Part shown: positions 7,175 to 15,411 of the stretch, in pieces
Layout: the number at the start of each line of letters is the position of its first letter
How positions within the stretch are numbered: the stretch's first letter is position 1
Assembly: GCA_018139225.1 (NCBI GenBank)
Contig: JAGSNX010000003.1
Span: forward strand, 434,001 to 498,000
Source of the DNA: Microvirga sp. SRT01
GTDB lineage: Bacteria > Pseudomonadota > Alphaproteobacteria > Sphingomonadales > Sphingomonadaceae
DNA length: 64,000 bases
Direction of reading: 5' to 3'
Position numbers and translations under genes: made by a program
The notes under the pieces: model-generated
Told to the model about the DNA's origin: nothing
What the model saw: only the letters and a program-made list of their open reading frames with translations
The model's database searches: none

Positions 7175-8472
7175 TTGGATACCTCGTTTTGATTGGGGGT
7201 AGGCTCAGGGGTGGTGGTTGGCTCGTAGCCAAACAGGTTTGCGGCTGCCCTGAGTTTGTTTGCCTCAGGATCATCGCTCATTGTCATGTCCTCGCGAACA
7301 CGGACCTCGTTGACCGTCATCACACCGAGGGTGACCATCTGCGTGTAATAGGCAGTGCGCTCGGCGGTGCTGCCGCGTAGAAGCGCGTTGCCGTTTAGCT
7401 TGACGCAGTAGCCGTCTTTGATCTCGCGTTCGGTGAGCAGGTTGGCATCTGCGCTTTGCTCAAAACGTTCGTACCAAGGCATCAACGTGTGGACGAGGTG
7501 CGATAGGAACATCTGCTCAACGCTGGCGTAGCTGGTCGCTCCGGTTTGCATGACCATAATGGGCTGGACGCCAAAGAAGCGGCAAACCTCTTCAATCAAG
7601 AAGCGGCGGCTCTCGATCCACTGCGCATCGTTGGCAGTGCTGCTGACTTCGGTAAATTCCAGATTGTAAGGCAGCATCAGTGTCTTGTGCGCGTTTGCGG
7701 TGCCTTGGTGCTGCTCGGCCCACATATTCTTGAGTTGGATGCGTTGCTCCGTAGTCAGCGGTGTCGCATCTGACTTGGAGGTAATGATACCGCCGGGGCG
7801 TGCGCCGTTCTCGAACAGCTTTGCGCCATACTTTTCAGTGGCCAGTGCCAAGCCAACGGTGCGGCGTGCGCGTTCAATCGTTGGATCGCCACAGATACCG
7901 TTTAGGCTGGGGCCGCGAATGTGCCACATTTCAGCGGCGGGAACATTCATGATGCGACCGTTGGTCGTGACCTGATAGCTCAGCGACATGTCATCATTTT
8001 GTTTGACAGCAACGTTCTCAGGCGGGAACGCATACAATTCCACGACCTTGGATCGTACGGTGTTTTTGAACACGTAGGCGTTGCTGTTTAGGGCGAGGTG
8101 TAAGCCGATCTGCTCGCGGAATTCAAAGCTGGTCTGCCAGTCGTTGGGCTTGCGGTTGAGCAGCATGTAAAGCGCGTGGTCCTTGGCCTCGACCAAAGAC
8201 CCCTTGCCGTCTTCGCGCATTACTCGGCAGCTAACCTGCGCCATGCCCTGACTGATGACGCGGGCGCATGCCGCAACAGCCGATACCTGCAAGGCAGTGG
8301 CGCGGTTGACCGTCTCGCCCGCGCTGTCGAGGCTGGCTTTGATGTCCAAGAGGATTTGATCAGGGGTCGCGGCATCGGGATAGACGGGATCAGGTCCGTA
8401 CTTTTTATCCGTGACGGAGCCGGTCTTCCGGTCCTCCATCCAATCAATCGCTCGCTCGAAAAATGTCGCCAT
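7171..8472 (-). CDS. Phage portal protein (HK97 family)
   Basis: A 433-residue portal protein. The segment from about 60 on (RATALQVSAVAACARVISQG) and the middle (LLNRKPNDWQTSFEFREQIGLHLALNSNAYVF) match HK97-type portals, as does the ESRRFLIEEVCRFFGVQP segment. The C terminus has a Pro/Thr-rich tail. The dodecameric ring forms the DNA entry vertex and docks the terminase. Terminase, portal, protease and capsid run in the usual order, except that an opposite-strand gene (8521-9018) separates this gene from terminase. Confidence 0.95.
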   Translation of the reverse strand: MATFFERAIDWMEDRKTGSVTDKKYGPDPVYPDAATPDQILLDIKASLDSAGETVNRATALQVSAVAACARVISQGMAQVSCRVMREDGKGSLVEAKDHALYMLLNRKPNDWQTSFEFREQIGLHLALNSNAYVFKNTVRSKVVELYAFPPENVAVKQNDDMSLSYQVTTNGRIMNVPAAEMWHIRGPSLNGICGDPTIERARRTVGLALATEKYGAKLFENGARPGGIITSKSDATPLTTEQRIQLKNMWAEQHQGTANAHKTLMLPYNLEFTEVSSTANDAQWIESRRFLIEEVCRFFGVQPIMVMQTGATSYASVEQMFLSHLVHTLMPWYERFEQSADANLLTEREIKDGYCVKLNGNALLRGSTAERTAYYTQMVTLGVMTVNEVRVREDMTMSDDPEANKLRAAANLFGYEPTTTPEPTPNQNEVSK

Positions 8473-8520
8473 CGGATATTTAGCGAAACGGAGCTTCTCG
8501 CGCCGTTCGTGGTGCGCTAG

Positions 8521-9018
8521 ATGATAATTTGCCTCGGTCTGTGGAGTGTACCGTTGGATAAAGATGTTCGTGATGCGGTGGACGAGCGAACCCTAACGCC
8601 GCTTGGCTGGCATTTAGTTGGTACGTCCTATTTGGATGCGGCGGAGGAACTTGTCGGGGGCGAAATCAAGCTGCGTTTCGAAGACCCAATTAGGTCCTTG
8701 TTTGCGCATGCGTGGGAGCTCAATCTAAAGGCTTGTCTTCGGAAGCAAGGTCATACGGCGGATGCCGTACGACTGAAGTACGGGCATGACTTACTGAAGA
8801 TATGGGATGCTATAGATCGCAACCAATTTCCTCTACTACAGCTACGTGACGAGGTGCGCCACTACGTTGAGCACATCGCGTTCTATCACCGAAATCGTTT
8901 TTACGCCTATCCACTGCGCGGAAGACGAAATGAGCATACGCTTCAGTATGTCAGGGCCACATCGTCGCGGCTCAGGCTGCCACGCGAGGCGGCAATCCAA
9001 ACGTTTGGAAGCCTCTGA
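8521..9018 (+). CDS. HEPN-like protein, moron between portal and terminase
   Basis: A 165-residue protein on the strand opposite to the packaging genes, with AT content clearly above its neighbours. Residues 37-100 fit a HEPN-type helical pattern: YLDAAEELV, then PIRSLFAHAWELNLKACLRKQG and a YGHDLLKIWD segment. Two overlapping R-x4-H motifs (R109-H114 and R113-H118, in RDEVRHYVEH) fit the RNase motif of catalytic HEPN proteins, although their place in the fold is uncertain. The gene ends 4 bp from the convergent terminase stop. HEPN proteins are often toxin, abortive-infection or nucleic-acid-binding modules. A superinfection-exclusion role is inference only. Confidence 0.62.
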   Translation: MIICLGLWSVPLDKDVRDAVDERTLTPLGWHLVGTSYLDAAEELVGGEIKLRFEDPIRSLFAHAWELNLKACLRKQGHTADAVRLKYGHDLLKIWDAIDRNQFPLLQLRDEVRHYVEHIAFYHRNRFYAYPLRGRRNEHTLQYVRATSSRLRLPREAAIQTFGSL

Positions 9019-9022
9019 AAAA

Positions 9023-10684
9023 TTAGTCCAGCCAGTCGATCCAAAGCTGCGCGGGCTTTGGTGCGTCCACGACGCTCAAGCCAATCGTCATTAGGAGCGC
9101 GACCATGCCGTCGATCTTTAGGTGTTCCTGACCATGTGGCTTAACAGGACGCATCTGCTCGCTGCGGAGCATGGCGCAAATGTTCTTGGCCATCCAGTTA
9201 AACGCCGGATTGTCAGGGTGTGACAGCTTGCCGGTGGCCAACATGGCTTCCATTTCAACCATGGGCAGCGCCATTTGCGTGAACGTCTGTTTGTATTCGT
9301 AGACAGGCACGATGCCGTCACTGAGGCTTTGCGCCATTTGTGCGCCCTGCCAAGGGTCATAAGCGATACTTTGGATCGCAAACTGCGACCTCAGCTTTTG
9401 TAGCTGTTCCAGAACCAGCGCGTAATCAATGGCATCGCCTTCGTTGGCGTGGATTTGCTCGTCATCGGCCCAAGCTGCGTACATGGCAGCGTTCTTGTTT
9501 GCCTGAGTTGCCGCATGGGGCAGCCACATAAATGGGTAAGCGGCTTGCTTGCCGTCTGGCAATTCCACGAGCAGCACGGCAGCCGTGATGTCGATCTTCG
9601 TGGAGATGTCGATGCCAAGCCACGCTCTGTAGCCGCGATCCACAACTTCATTGAACGGTGGTGCGTTCGCGCAAGCATCCCACTGCGCCATGTTGACCCA
9701 CGCGCTGGCGCTGCTTTCCCAAACGTTCAGGTGCTTGGTACAAAGGCCGACCTTTTTAGCCGGTCTGGCCATGGCGTCACTGAGGTAGTTTTCCAGCTTG
9801 TCTAGGCCAAAGCTGACGCCAAAGTTAGGGTTGGCTTTTTTCCAGCACTCGATGTCTTTCCAGTCGTCGCCCTTGTCGATGGTGTAGATGGCCGCAAACA
9901 GGCGAGGGTTGTCCGCTATCCCGGCGAGGACCTGTTCGGCGTAAAGCTGTAACTCGCGGCAGGGACCGGCGGTGTTCGTACCGGCCGTCGTGATCGTTAC
10001 GAGCAGCGGCTGACGCCGCGCGCCCATTCCGGTCTTCATGGTGTCGTACTGGTCGCTGGTGTTGTTCTCATGCGCTTCATCGAGGATCGCGCAGTGGGGA
10101 TTGGATCCATCACCGGGCCGACCGATCATCCGTTGCAAGAACGATCCATCGGATCGCGTGATCGACCCTGCGCTAACTGTGACGCCGAAGCGGGCTTCAA
10201 AGCCACGAGCGCGGAGGCTCATGAGACGTGCGGGCTTAAAGCAGAAGTTGGCTTGCCGCTCGCTGTTCGCACCAATGTAGACCTGAGCGCCGGGTTCGCC
10301 GTCCGCGACCAGCATGTATAGGCCGATACCTGCACCAAGGGTGCTTTTGCCGTTTTTACGCGGGATCAGGGCGAGGACTTCGTTGTGCTTTCGCAGCCCG
10401 TCATGGCCCAGAATGCCGAAGATCGCCGCCAGCATCCACACCTGCCACGGCTCCAAGCGGATCAGCTGACCGGCAAGCTGGCCCTCGGTATGCGGTAGCA
10501 GCTGGATAAACCGGCAAACGCGGTCCACCTTGACCGCGTTGTAGACCCACTCGTCGCTGTCGATGTCGCGGATAAAGCGTGCGCAGGCTTGTTTGATCTG
10601 AAGGCACGCGGGGATCGTGCCGGTAATCACGTCACCGGCATATTTGACCGCGACCTGAGCGAACTCGCCCTGACCAACCCGCAC
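9023..10684 (-). CDS. terL: Phage terminase large subunit
   Basis: A 553-residue packaging ATPase-nuclease. The ATPase domain has a Walker A-like LIPRKNGKST near residue 110 and a Walker B HCAILDEAHE near 195. The nuclease half carries WLGIDISTKIDITA around 345-360, where the first RNase H-like aspartate is expected, and IAYDPWQGAQMA further on. It is of the YmfN/P27-associated type found with HK97-like portals. The small subunit precedes it, 2 bp away. Confidence 0.95.
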   Translation of the reverse strand: MRVGQGEFAQVAVKYAGDVITGTIPACLQIKQACARFIRDIDSDEWVYNAVKVDRVCRFIQLLPHTEGQLAGQLIRLEPWQVWMLAAIFGILGHDGLRKHNEVLALIPRKNGKSTLGAGIGLYMLVADGEPGAQVYIGANSERQANFCFKPARLMSLRARGFEARFGVTVSAGSITRSDGSFLQRMIGRPGDGSNPHCAILDEAHENNTSDQYDTMKTGMGARRQPLLVTITTAGTNTAGPCRELQLYAEQVLAGIADNPRLFAAIYTIDKGDDWKDIECWKKANPNFGVSFGLDKLENYLSDAMARPAKKVGLCTKHLNVWESSASAWVNMAQWDACANAPPFNEVVDRGYRAWLGIDISTKIDITAAVLLVELPDGKQAAYPFMWLPHAATQANKNAAMYAAWADDEQIHANEGDAIDYALVLEQLQKLRSQFAIQSIAYDPWQGAQMAQSLSDGIVPVYEYKQTFTQMALPMVEMEAMLATGKLSHPDNPAFNWMAKNICAMLRSEQMRPVKPHGQEHLKIDGMVALLMTIGLSVVDAPKPAQLWIDWLD

Positions 10685-10686
10685 GG

Positions 10687-11088
10687 TTATGCGTCAGGGA
10701 AGCCGTCAAAGCCTCCCTGCTCCTGGCCACTTGCTGTTCCCCTGAGTGCGCGGCTCGATGGTCCCGCGATCCCCAAAATCTCGCCACGCTTGCGCAATTC
10801 CGTAAGCTGCGCGGCTTGAGGCAGCTGGCCCAGCCGGAATGTTGCGCGGGTCAGTGCCGCGAGCGCGCAATAATCGGCGAAGAAGCTGCTATCGAGACTG
10901 CCGATCCCCGCTTGAACAACGCGGTCGATTTCCTCGTGCCAAACGTTCTGAGCCTCAGGCGTGAGATAACCCGGCATAACGGGCGCGCTGAAGTCGATGA
11001 TGAGGTGCTGCGGCTTGTCGCGGCAAGCTTGATACGTGCCCTTGGCCTGTTTCTCGGCTGCGCTCATGCGCTTGGTGCCGGGCTTCAT
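10687..11088 (-). CDS. terS: Phage terminase small subunit (P27 family)
   Basis: A 133-residue protein with the P27 small-terminase layout: a basic N terminus, then YLTPEAQNVWHEEIDRVVQAG, DSSFFADYCALAALTRA, and a C-terminal end rich in Gly and Ser. It recognises the packaging start and hands DNA to the large subunit. Its ATG overlaps the stop of the preceding small gene (ATGA), so the two are coupled. Confidence 0.88.
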   Translation of the reverse strand: MKPGTKRMSAAEKQAKGTYQACRDKPQHLIIDFSAPVMPGYLTPEAQNVWHEEIDRVVQAGIGSLDSSFFADYCALAALTRATFRLGQLPQAAQLTELRKRGEILGIAGPSSRALRGTASGQEQGGFDGFPDA

Positions 11089-11456
11089 AGCCGCCCCGCC
11101 CGATATCCGATGTCGTCAGGGAAGATATTGCCTGTGAAGCCGCCGCCAACCCAGCCCTTTGCCCTAGGCAACACGTAATAGCCGTTGCCCACGTCGATGG
11201 CCGTGCTGATCGCATCCGGCATCGCTGCACCTAGATGTTGCCGCAAGCTGGCGATCGGGTTCTCGCTGCGATGCTCGTCGGGGTTGTAGGCCAGCTTTGC
11301 TAAGGTAATGTCCTGACCGGCCGCATGGGCGTCCATGAGGTAGATGGTTTCACGCAGCTTGGCAGTTCGCTTCCTGCTCGACCCAAATTCGTGGGTCGTT
11401 AGCAGATCAAGGGCTCGCTGCGTCAGGTCGTCGTAGAGTTCTTCGTTGGTTCGCAT
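11085..11456 (-). CDS. Hypothetical phage protein upstream of terminase
   Basis: The start at 11456 (MRTNEELYDDLTQRALDLL) is chosen because a longer frame would run under the divergent gene at 11483; it gives 123 residues. No family was recognised. The N-terminal half is helical and charged, and the C-terminal half is Gly-rich (AKGWVGGGFTGNIFPDDIG). The 4-bp overlap with the small terminase gene suggests a linked role in packaging or DNA handling. Confidence 0.7.
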   Translation of the reverse strand: MRTNEELYDDLTQRALDLLTTHEFGSSRKRTAKLRETIYLMDAHAAGQDITLAKLAYNPDEHRSENPIASLRQHLGAAMPDAISTAIDVGNGYYVLPRAKGWVGGGFTGNIFPDDIGYRAGRL

Positions 11457-11482
11457 CCCATACTTAGCACAAAGGCAGTCAA

Positions 11483-12508
11483 ATGATCGACCTCGACGAT
11501 TGGGAGAAGCGAGACCTCGACGTGGTCGGTAGAATAGATCAAGCCGATCCAATATGGGGAACTCAAGCAATCGTCTATCAAACGGCGAGAGGTTGGGTAG
11601 TATCTAGTGACCGATCAGGGACGTATCGGTGCCGCCGAGACTTCAACGAGAATATGGTAGATTGGCCCGCTACTAGTAAAGCACGGCTTACCAGTTGGAT
11701 TAACGACCAGAACCGATCCGGCGAGAAATTCCCGGAAATTAGAAATCACGTCTTGGAATCCGCTTATGACGCTAGACCAATACCCTATAGCAAGCAGGTA
11801 GAACGATTCTACCTGATGCTTCAGGAGCGTGGATATAGACCCGGCCATCCTATCATTTACGGCGATAGCACTGCCGATCCGGAATACCTTTCTTCTTACC
11901 TAACAATGATGCGTTGGATCGAGGCAACGCTTGACCGAGAGCTCCAGGGCTTTATTGGCGCGCTCGAAAGTGACGGACAGATTTTTCGCGACGGGGGCGC
12001 GCTATATCTCACGTCGAAGGGCCTGCTTAAACTCGAGCAAATTGATCTCGCAGGTGCGAGCAATGATCAAGCGTTTGTTGCTATGTGGTTTGGCACAGAA
12101 ATGGATGCGGCATACGAAGACGGTATCGCTCCGGGTCTAGCGGATGCGGGATATCGAGCATTCCGCATCGATCGCAAAGAACATGCCAATAAAATTGATG
12201 ATGAGATAATCGCGGAGATCAGGCGATCACGCTTCCTGCTGGCAGACTTTACGTGCGGCACTTTGCAGGTAGATTCTGAGTTAGTCGCTCTCCCGCGAGG
12301 CGGCGTGTACTATGAGGCTGGGTTCGCGCAAGGACTGAACATGCCTGTCGTATGGTCAGTCCGAGCAGACCAAATTGGGCTGGTTCACTTCGACACACGC
12401 CAATACAACCACATCACGTGGCAAAACCCCGAAGACTTGCGCAAGCGGATACGTGACCGTGTAATCGCCACCATCGGTGAGTTTGGATCGCCAGACAAGG
12501 CTATCTAG
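11483..12508 (+). CDS. Nucleoside 2-deoxyribosyltransferase/TIR-like domain protein
   Basis: A 341-residue protein, AT-rich relative to its neighbours and on the opposite strand. Residues 1 to about 190 are an unrecognised N-terminal region, ending in a segment that could be a winged helix (GALESDGQIFRDGGALYLTS). Residues from about 200 carry a Rossmann-like domain: QAFVAMWFGTEMDAAYEDGI, GYRAFRIDRKEHANKIDDEI, RRSRFLLADFTCGT, then GGVYYEAGFAQGLNMPVVW. This matches nucleoside 2-deoxyribosyltransferase-like proteins; the Glu in YYEAGFA is where the family has its nucleophile. A nucleotide- or NAD-cleaving defence effector is plausible but inferred; a house-cleaning role is the alternative. Confidence 0.72.
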   Translation: MIDLDDWEKRDLDVVGRIDQADPIWGTQAIVYQTARGWVVSSDRSGTYRCRRDFNENMVDWPATSKARLTSWINDQNRSGEKFPEIRNHVLESAYDARPIPYSKQVERFYLMLQERGYRPGHPIIYGDSTADPEYLSSYLTMMRWIEATLDRELQGFIGALESDGQIFRDGGALYLTSKGLLKLEQIDLAGASNDQAFVAMWFGTEMDAAYEDGIAPGLADAGYRAFRIDRKEHANKIDDEIIAEIRRSRFLLADFTCGTLQVDSELVALPRGGVYYEAGFAQGLNMPVVWSVRADQIGLVHFDTRQYNHITWQNPEDLRKRIRDRVIATIGEFGSPDKAI

Positions 12509-12612
12509 TTTAACTCGCACTGGAGTGAAATTGACTGGGTGGGTGTTACTGAGAACGGCCATATCGCAGAAAAAGGTGGCCCCCGTGCAATGGGATCACG
12601 GATCAGGTGCGT

Positions 12613-12641
12613 CTGGGCGACCGGTTGACCCAGTCGCCCAG
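12613..12641. terminator. Inverted repeat downstream of the lipoprotein gene
   Basis: CTGGGCGAC and GTCGCCCAG form a 9-bp perfect stem around an 11-base loop, 8 bp beyond the lipoprotein stop and between two convergent genes. No clear T-run follows, so the terminator call is tentative. Confidence 0.45.
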
Positions 12642-12648
12642 CTTCAAC

Positions 12649-12999
12649 TCACTCTCCGCTTGTGTCCACGGTTTGAGGATCAGTCAGATCGTCAGTGGTT
12701 TGATCGGGTTCATCCCCCGACATCATTGTCTCGTCCGAACCTTGGTAGTCAGCCGTCGGTGGATCGGGGATCGTTGAGCCCGATGTCGCCGCGTCTACTG
12801 CGGTCATGTTGTCGGTCATCGTGTCGAAGCCGTCAGTCGCGTTCATGTCCGTGACCATCATGTCGCCAGTCATGCTTGCCTCGTCGATAGCCGCCACGCT
12901 GTTCGGCAACGTCGTGTCGACGGCCGCACTGCGATCAATTGTGTCGCCGCACGCGGTAGTCAGCATGATGCCTGATAGAACGATAAGGACCTTATGCAT
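12649..12999 (-). CDS. Small acidic prophage lipoprotein
   Basis: A 116-residue protein with an N-terminal signal peptide and a lipobox-like end (LSGIMLTTAC), so Cys17 is the expected lipidated residue. The mature part is very acidic, rich in Asp, Thr and Met, and probably disordered. Its start overlaps the stop of the upstream membrane protein gene, so the two are translated together. Prophage lipoproteins of this kind often change the cell surface or block superinfection. No family was recognised, and an outer-membrane spanin is unlikely because its partner has two membrane segments. Confidence 0.68.
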   Translation of the reverse strand: MHKVLIVLSGIMLTTACGDTIDRSAAVDTTLPNSVAAIDEASMTGDMMVTDMNATDGFDTMTDNMTAVDAATSGSTIPDPPTADYQGSDETMMSGDEPDQTTDDLTDPQTVDTSGE

Positions 13000-13678
13000 T
13001 TTGATCCTCCAGTCTTACGGTGCGCACGACACGCAGGCTGCGTTCCACTTTGACGAACAGGAACGTGAAGACCACGAGGATGAACAACACAAATGCGGCG
13101 CTTGCGACGTAGAGGGTGAAAAGGGCGCGGCGACCTTGAGCGGCGGCCTCTTCAGCTTTGGCAGTAGCATCGCCGACGAAGTGGCGATTGTTCCATGTTA
13201 TTAGCTCACGCACCTGCGCCAGCGACAAACGTTTGCCAGTGGATTTAGTTAGCTGATCAGTCAGGCCCTTAACGTCGGCATAATAGGCGCGTTCCAATTC
13301 ATATGGGATGTTGCCGCCGGATTGTTCTACTTCCACTTCCCACTTGGGAATGGTCATCTCGCCCGCACCCTTGGTATAGGCCTGAAGCTGTTTGGCCGCC
13401 GCCTGAACGTCGGGATTGGTGGATCGCTTTGGTTGAGCCGCATCCTCCCTATCGCCGCTAGCAGTCGGGTTGGCGGGCGCTGTTGCTTTCTTCTGTTCCA
13501 CGTAGTCGCCCAGCGTGCCGCCGTGAGGCACGGGTGGCGAAACAAGCCCGAACTGACGAGCCAGAGGAGGAATGGACATCATAAACGCTATCGCGGCCAC
13601 AACCAGCGCCACTGAAGCCACGACGAGGACAACGATCCTCAGTATGCCCAGATAGGCATTTTCTATTCTTATCAGCAT
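12992..13678 (-). CDS. Prophage membrane protein with large periplasmic loop
   Basis: The start at 13678 (MLIRIENAYLGILRIVVLVV) has a GGGGAAGAGA just upstream, giving 228 residues. There is one membrane segment near residues 12-35 and a second near 185-210 (LFTLYVASAAFVLFILVVFTFLF). Between them lies a hydrophilic region of roughly 150 residues, then a short basic C-terminal tail. This suggests a bitopic hairpin with a periplasmic domain. It overlaps the lipoprotein gene downstream. Function is not recognised; a pair acting at the envelope is inferred from the overlap. Confidence 0.65.
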   Translation of the reverse strand: MLIRIENAYLGILRIVVLVVASVALVVAAIAFMMSIPPLARQFGLVSPPVPHGGTLGDYVEQKKATAPANPTASGDREDAAQPKRSTNPDVQAAAKQLQAYTKGAGEMTIPKWEVEVEQSGGNIPYELERAYYADVKGLTDQLTKSTGKRLSLAQVRELITWNNRHFVGDATAKAEEAAAQGRRALFTLYVASAAFVLFILVVFTFLFVKVERSLRVVRTVRLEDQNA

Positions 13679-13856
13679 TCTCTTCCCCCGTGGCGTCACC
13701 CCCGACGCCTCGACAAACCATATCTGATATTGCCGCTCCAGCAAGCGCGAGACTGACCGCGCGGCTGTTACACAGGGGTCAGCGGACTTGGGTGCGCGCA
13801 GGGTGCTGGCTTGCCCAATGGACCCTCACAGGGCATCTCTGGGGCACGGAGGGGCA

Positions 13857-14390
13857 ATGCGCGCAATCAAGTACCTAGGCTGGATCGGGGCAGGCTTGTG
13901 GAGTGTCCTCGTCCTTCTCGCCAGCAACAGCCCCAAGGACGTGCAGGAGCGAGCGTCTGGCTGGATGTCATTGCCTGTTGTGCGTTCGTTACCTGATTGG
14001 ATCATGGCAGTTGCGGGATCGCGGTGGACATTGGCAATCACATGTCTGTCGATTGGCGTGTGGTTGGGCTGGTGGCTGCGTGATCGAAAGAACCGGGCTG
14101 AACGAGTAGACCCTCTGATGTTGTTGGGGGAGCGCGCCACCAACCTAGCCTATGACTTCGACAATGTTATGCCATCATCGGTTAGTAATCACCTCATTAG
14201 CGAATTCAATATAGTCATCATCGACCTCACTCAGGTCGGCATTCCTGTTCCTGCGGAGCGACTACTGAACAAAGATCGCTGCTCGTTCTACCTTCATCAT
14301 GTCGGCAAGTACCTCTCGGAAGGTCGTAGCGCGTACGCCAAGACGCACGCTGAGAAGATGATAGCGGGCTGGGAGCGCGGCGAGGATTAG
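13857..14390 (+). CDS. Hypothetical prophage membrane protein
   Basis: The ATG at 13857 has GGAGGGG 5-6 bases upstream, giving 177 residues. Two probable membrane segments are visible: KYLGWIGAGLWSVLVLLA near the N terminus and WTLAITCLSIGVWLGWWL near residues 55-75. The C-terminal 100 residues are soluble and polar. The gene runs towards the HNH gene and ends 1 bp short of it. No family was recognised. Confidence 0.6.
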   Translation: MRAIKYLGWIGAGLWSVLVLLASNSPKDVQERASGWMSLPVVRSLPDWIMAVAGSRWTLAITCLSIGVWLGWWLRDRKNRAERVDPLMLLGERATNLAYDFDNVMPSSVSNHLISEFNIVIIDLTQVGIPVPAERLLNKDRCSFYLHHVGKYLSEGRSAYAKTHAEKMIAGWERGED

Positions 14391-14391
14391 C

Positions 14392-14700
14392 CTACCAACC
14401 TCGCCTAATCCTCTGTACGTCCTCGCGGGTTTTGGTGCGGTGACATGGCACGCATAGGCTCTGCGTGTTGTCCCATACGTCCTTGCCACCCAGAGCCTTG
14501 GGGATGATGTGATCGACCTCAACTGCGGGTGTCACATGTCCGTTCGCCGTGCAGTGTCGGCATAGCGGCTCAGCATCCAGTCTGCGGTTGCGCAGCTTCC
14601 GCCAGTTGGCATCGTATGAACCCGCACGTGTGGGTGGCTTGAGAGCCGGTGGAGCATTGCCGTTGAGGCGGAATGTTGGATTGCGGGTCGGCACCTCCAT
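14392..14700 (-). CDS. HNH endonuclease (packaging-associated type)
   Basis: A 102-residue HNH nuclease with CRHCTANG (first Cys pair), VEVDHIIPKALGG (the His core), the Asn of DNTQSLCVPCH and the second Cys pair. In HK97-like phages such a nuclease lies just before the small terminase and helps the terminase cut the genome. Here about 3.3 kb of cargo separates it from the terminase genes while the strand is kept, which suggests the cargo was inserted later. Confidence 0.9.
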   Translation of the reverse strand: MEVPTRNPTFRLNGNAPPALKPPTRAGSYDANWRKLRNRRLDAEPLCRHCTANGHVTPAVEVDHIIPKALGGKDVWDNTQSLCVPCHRTKTREDVQRIRRGW

Positions 14701-14781
14701 ACTTAGCGGTTGCGCGGCTCATAGCCGCTCGTGACGGCTCCGCGCCTCTAGGCTAGGCTCGCCATCTAAACGGGGGTGGGC

Positions 14782-15372
14782 ATGGACGGGCAAGCGACAG
14801 CGTCATGGTGGCGGCGACGTAATTGGTGGAAGATCGGCTTCTTCGTCATGCTCCTACTGGCGGAGTTCGCGAGGGAATGGGCGGTAATCGCGTCTAACGA
14901 AACTGCGCGGATTGCAGTGTCGGCTTCAATGGTTTCGGTGGGCGACTACACCGTTGCGTCAGGTCGTTGGCAGCGAACCGACGGTGGCGGCAGCCTCACT
15001 CCCAGCGCTACACAGATCGAATGTTTCGAGTCTGAAGGACGGTGCAGGGAAAGCAACGTTACGGTGATCGACAACGGCGTGGGTGCTCCTGACACCTCTA
15101 CCTATCAGGCAACGTTCTCACCGGAGGCGATCAACTACGAGAACAACGATCCTGTTTGTGCCAGGTACTCGGTTCGCATGGACCGCAAGCTGGAAAAGGT
15201 TTTTGCCCTGAGGCAGCGCAAGCCCGACACCAAGGATCAGGCTTGTAATCAGCTTGAGAACCGCATTGAAATGGCGCTTAGCGATGGCTGGACCAACGAC
15301 GATAACACATTCGACAGTCATTTTGTGCCGGTGATGCGCGGCCTGATCGCCATCCTTTCGGTCTTCAAGTAG
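14782..15372 (+). CDS. Hypothetical prophage protein with N-terminal membrane anchor
   Basis: The ATG at 14782 follows a CGGGGGTGG segment; the protein has 196 residues. A basic N terminus (WWRRRNWWK) leads into a hydrophobic stretch (IGFFVMLLLAEFA), consistent with a signal anchor that places the rest in the periplasm. The soluble part has four or five Cys residues that could form disulphides (CFESEGRC, CARYS, CNQLE). No family was recognised. Confidence 0.58.
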   Translation: MDGQATASWWRRRNWWKIGFFVMLLLAEFAREWAVIASNETARIAVSASMVSVGDYTVASGRWQRTDGGGSLTPSATQIECFESEGRCRESNVTVIDNGVGAPDTSTYQATFSPEAINYENNDPVCARYSVRMDRKLEKVFALRQRKPDTKDQACNQLENRIEMALSDGWTNDDNTFDSHFVPVMRGLIAILSVFK

Positions 15373-15411
15373 GCTCCTTGCCCCCGTTTGTGCCTCCGGT
15401 ATGGTCAGCGC

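Noticed and set aside
1..11456. Gene transfer agent rather than prophage
   Set aside because: HK97-type protease, capsid and portal occur in alphaproteobacterial gene transfer agents, but here an integrase, a split host gene, morons and a MucR gene are present, and the gene order and sizes differ from the usual agent cluster.
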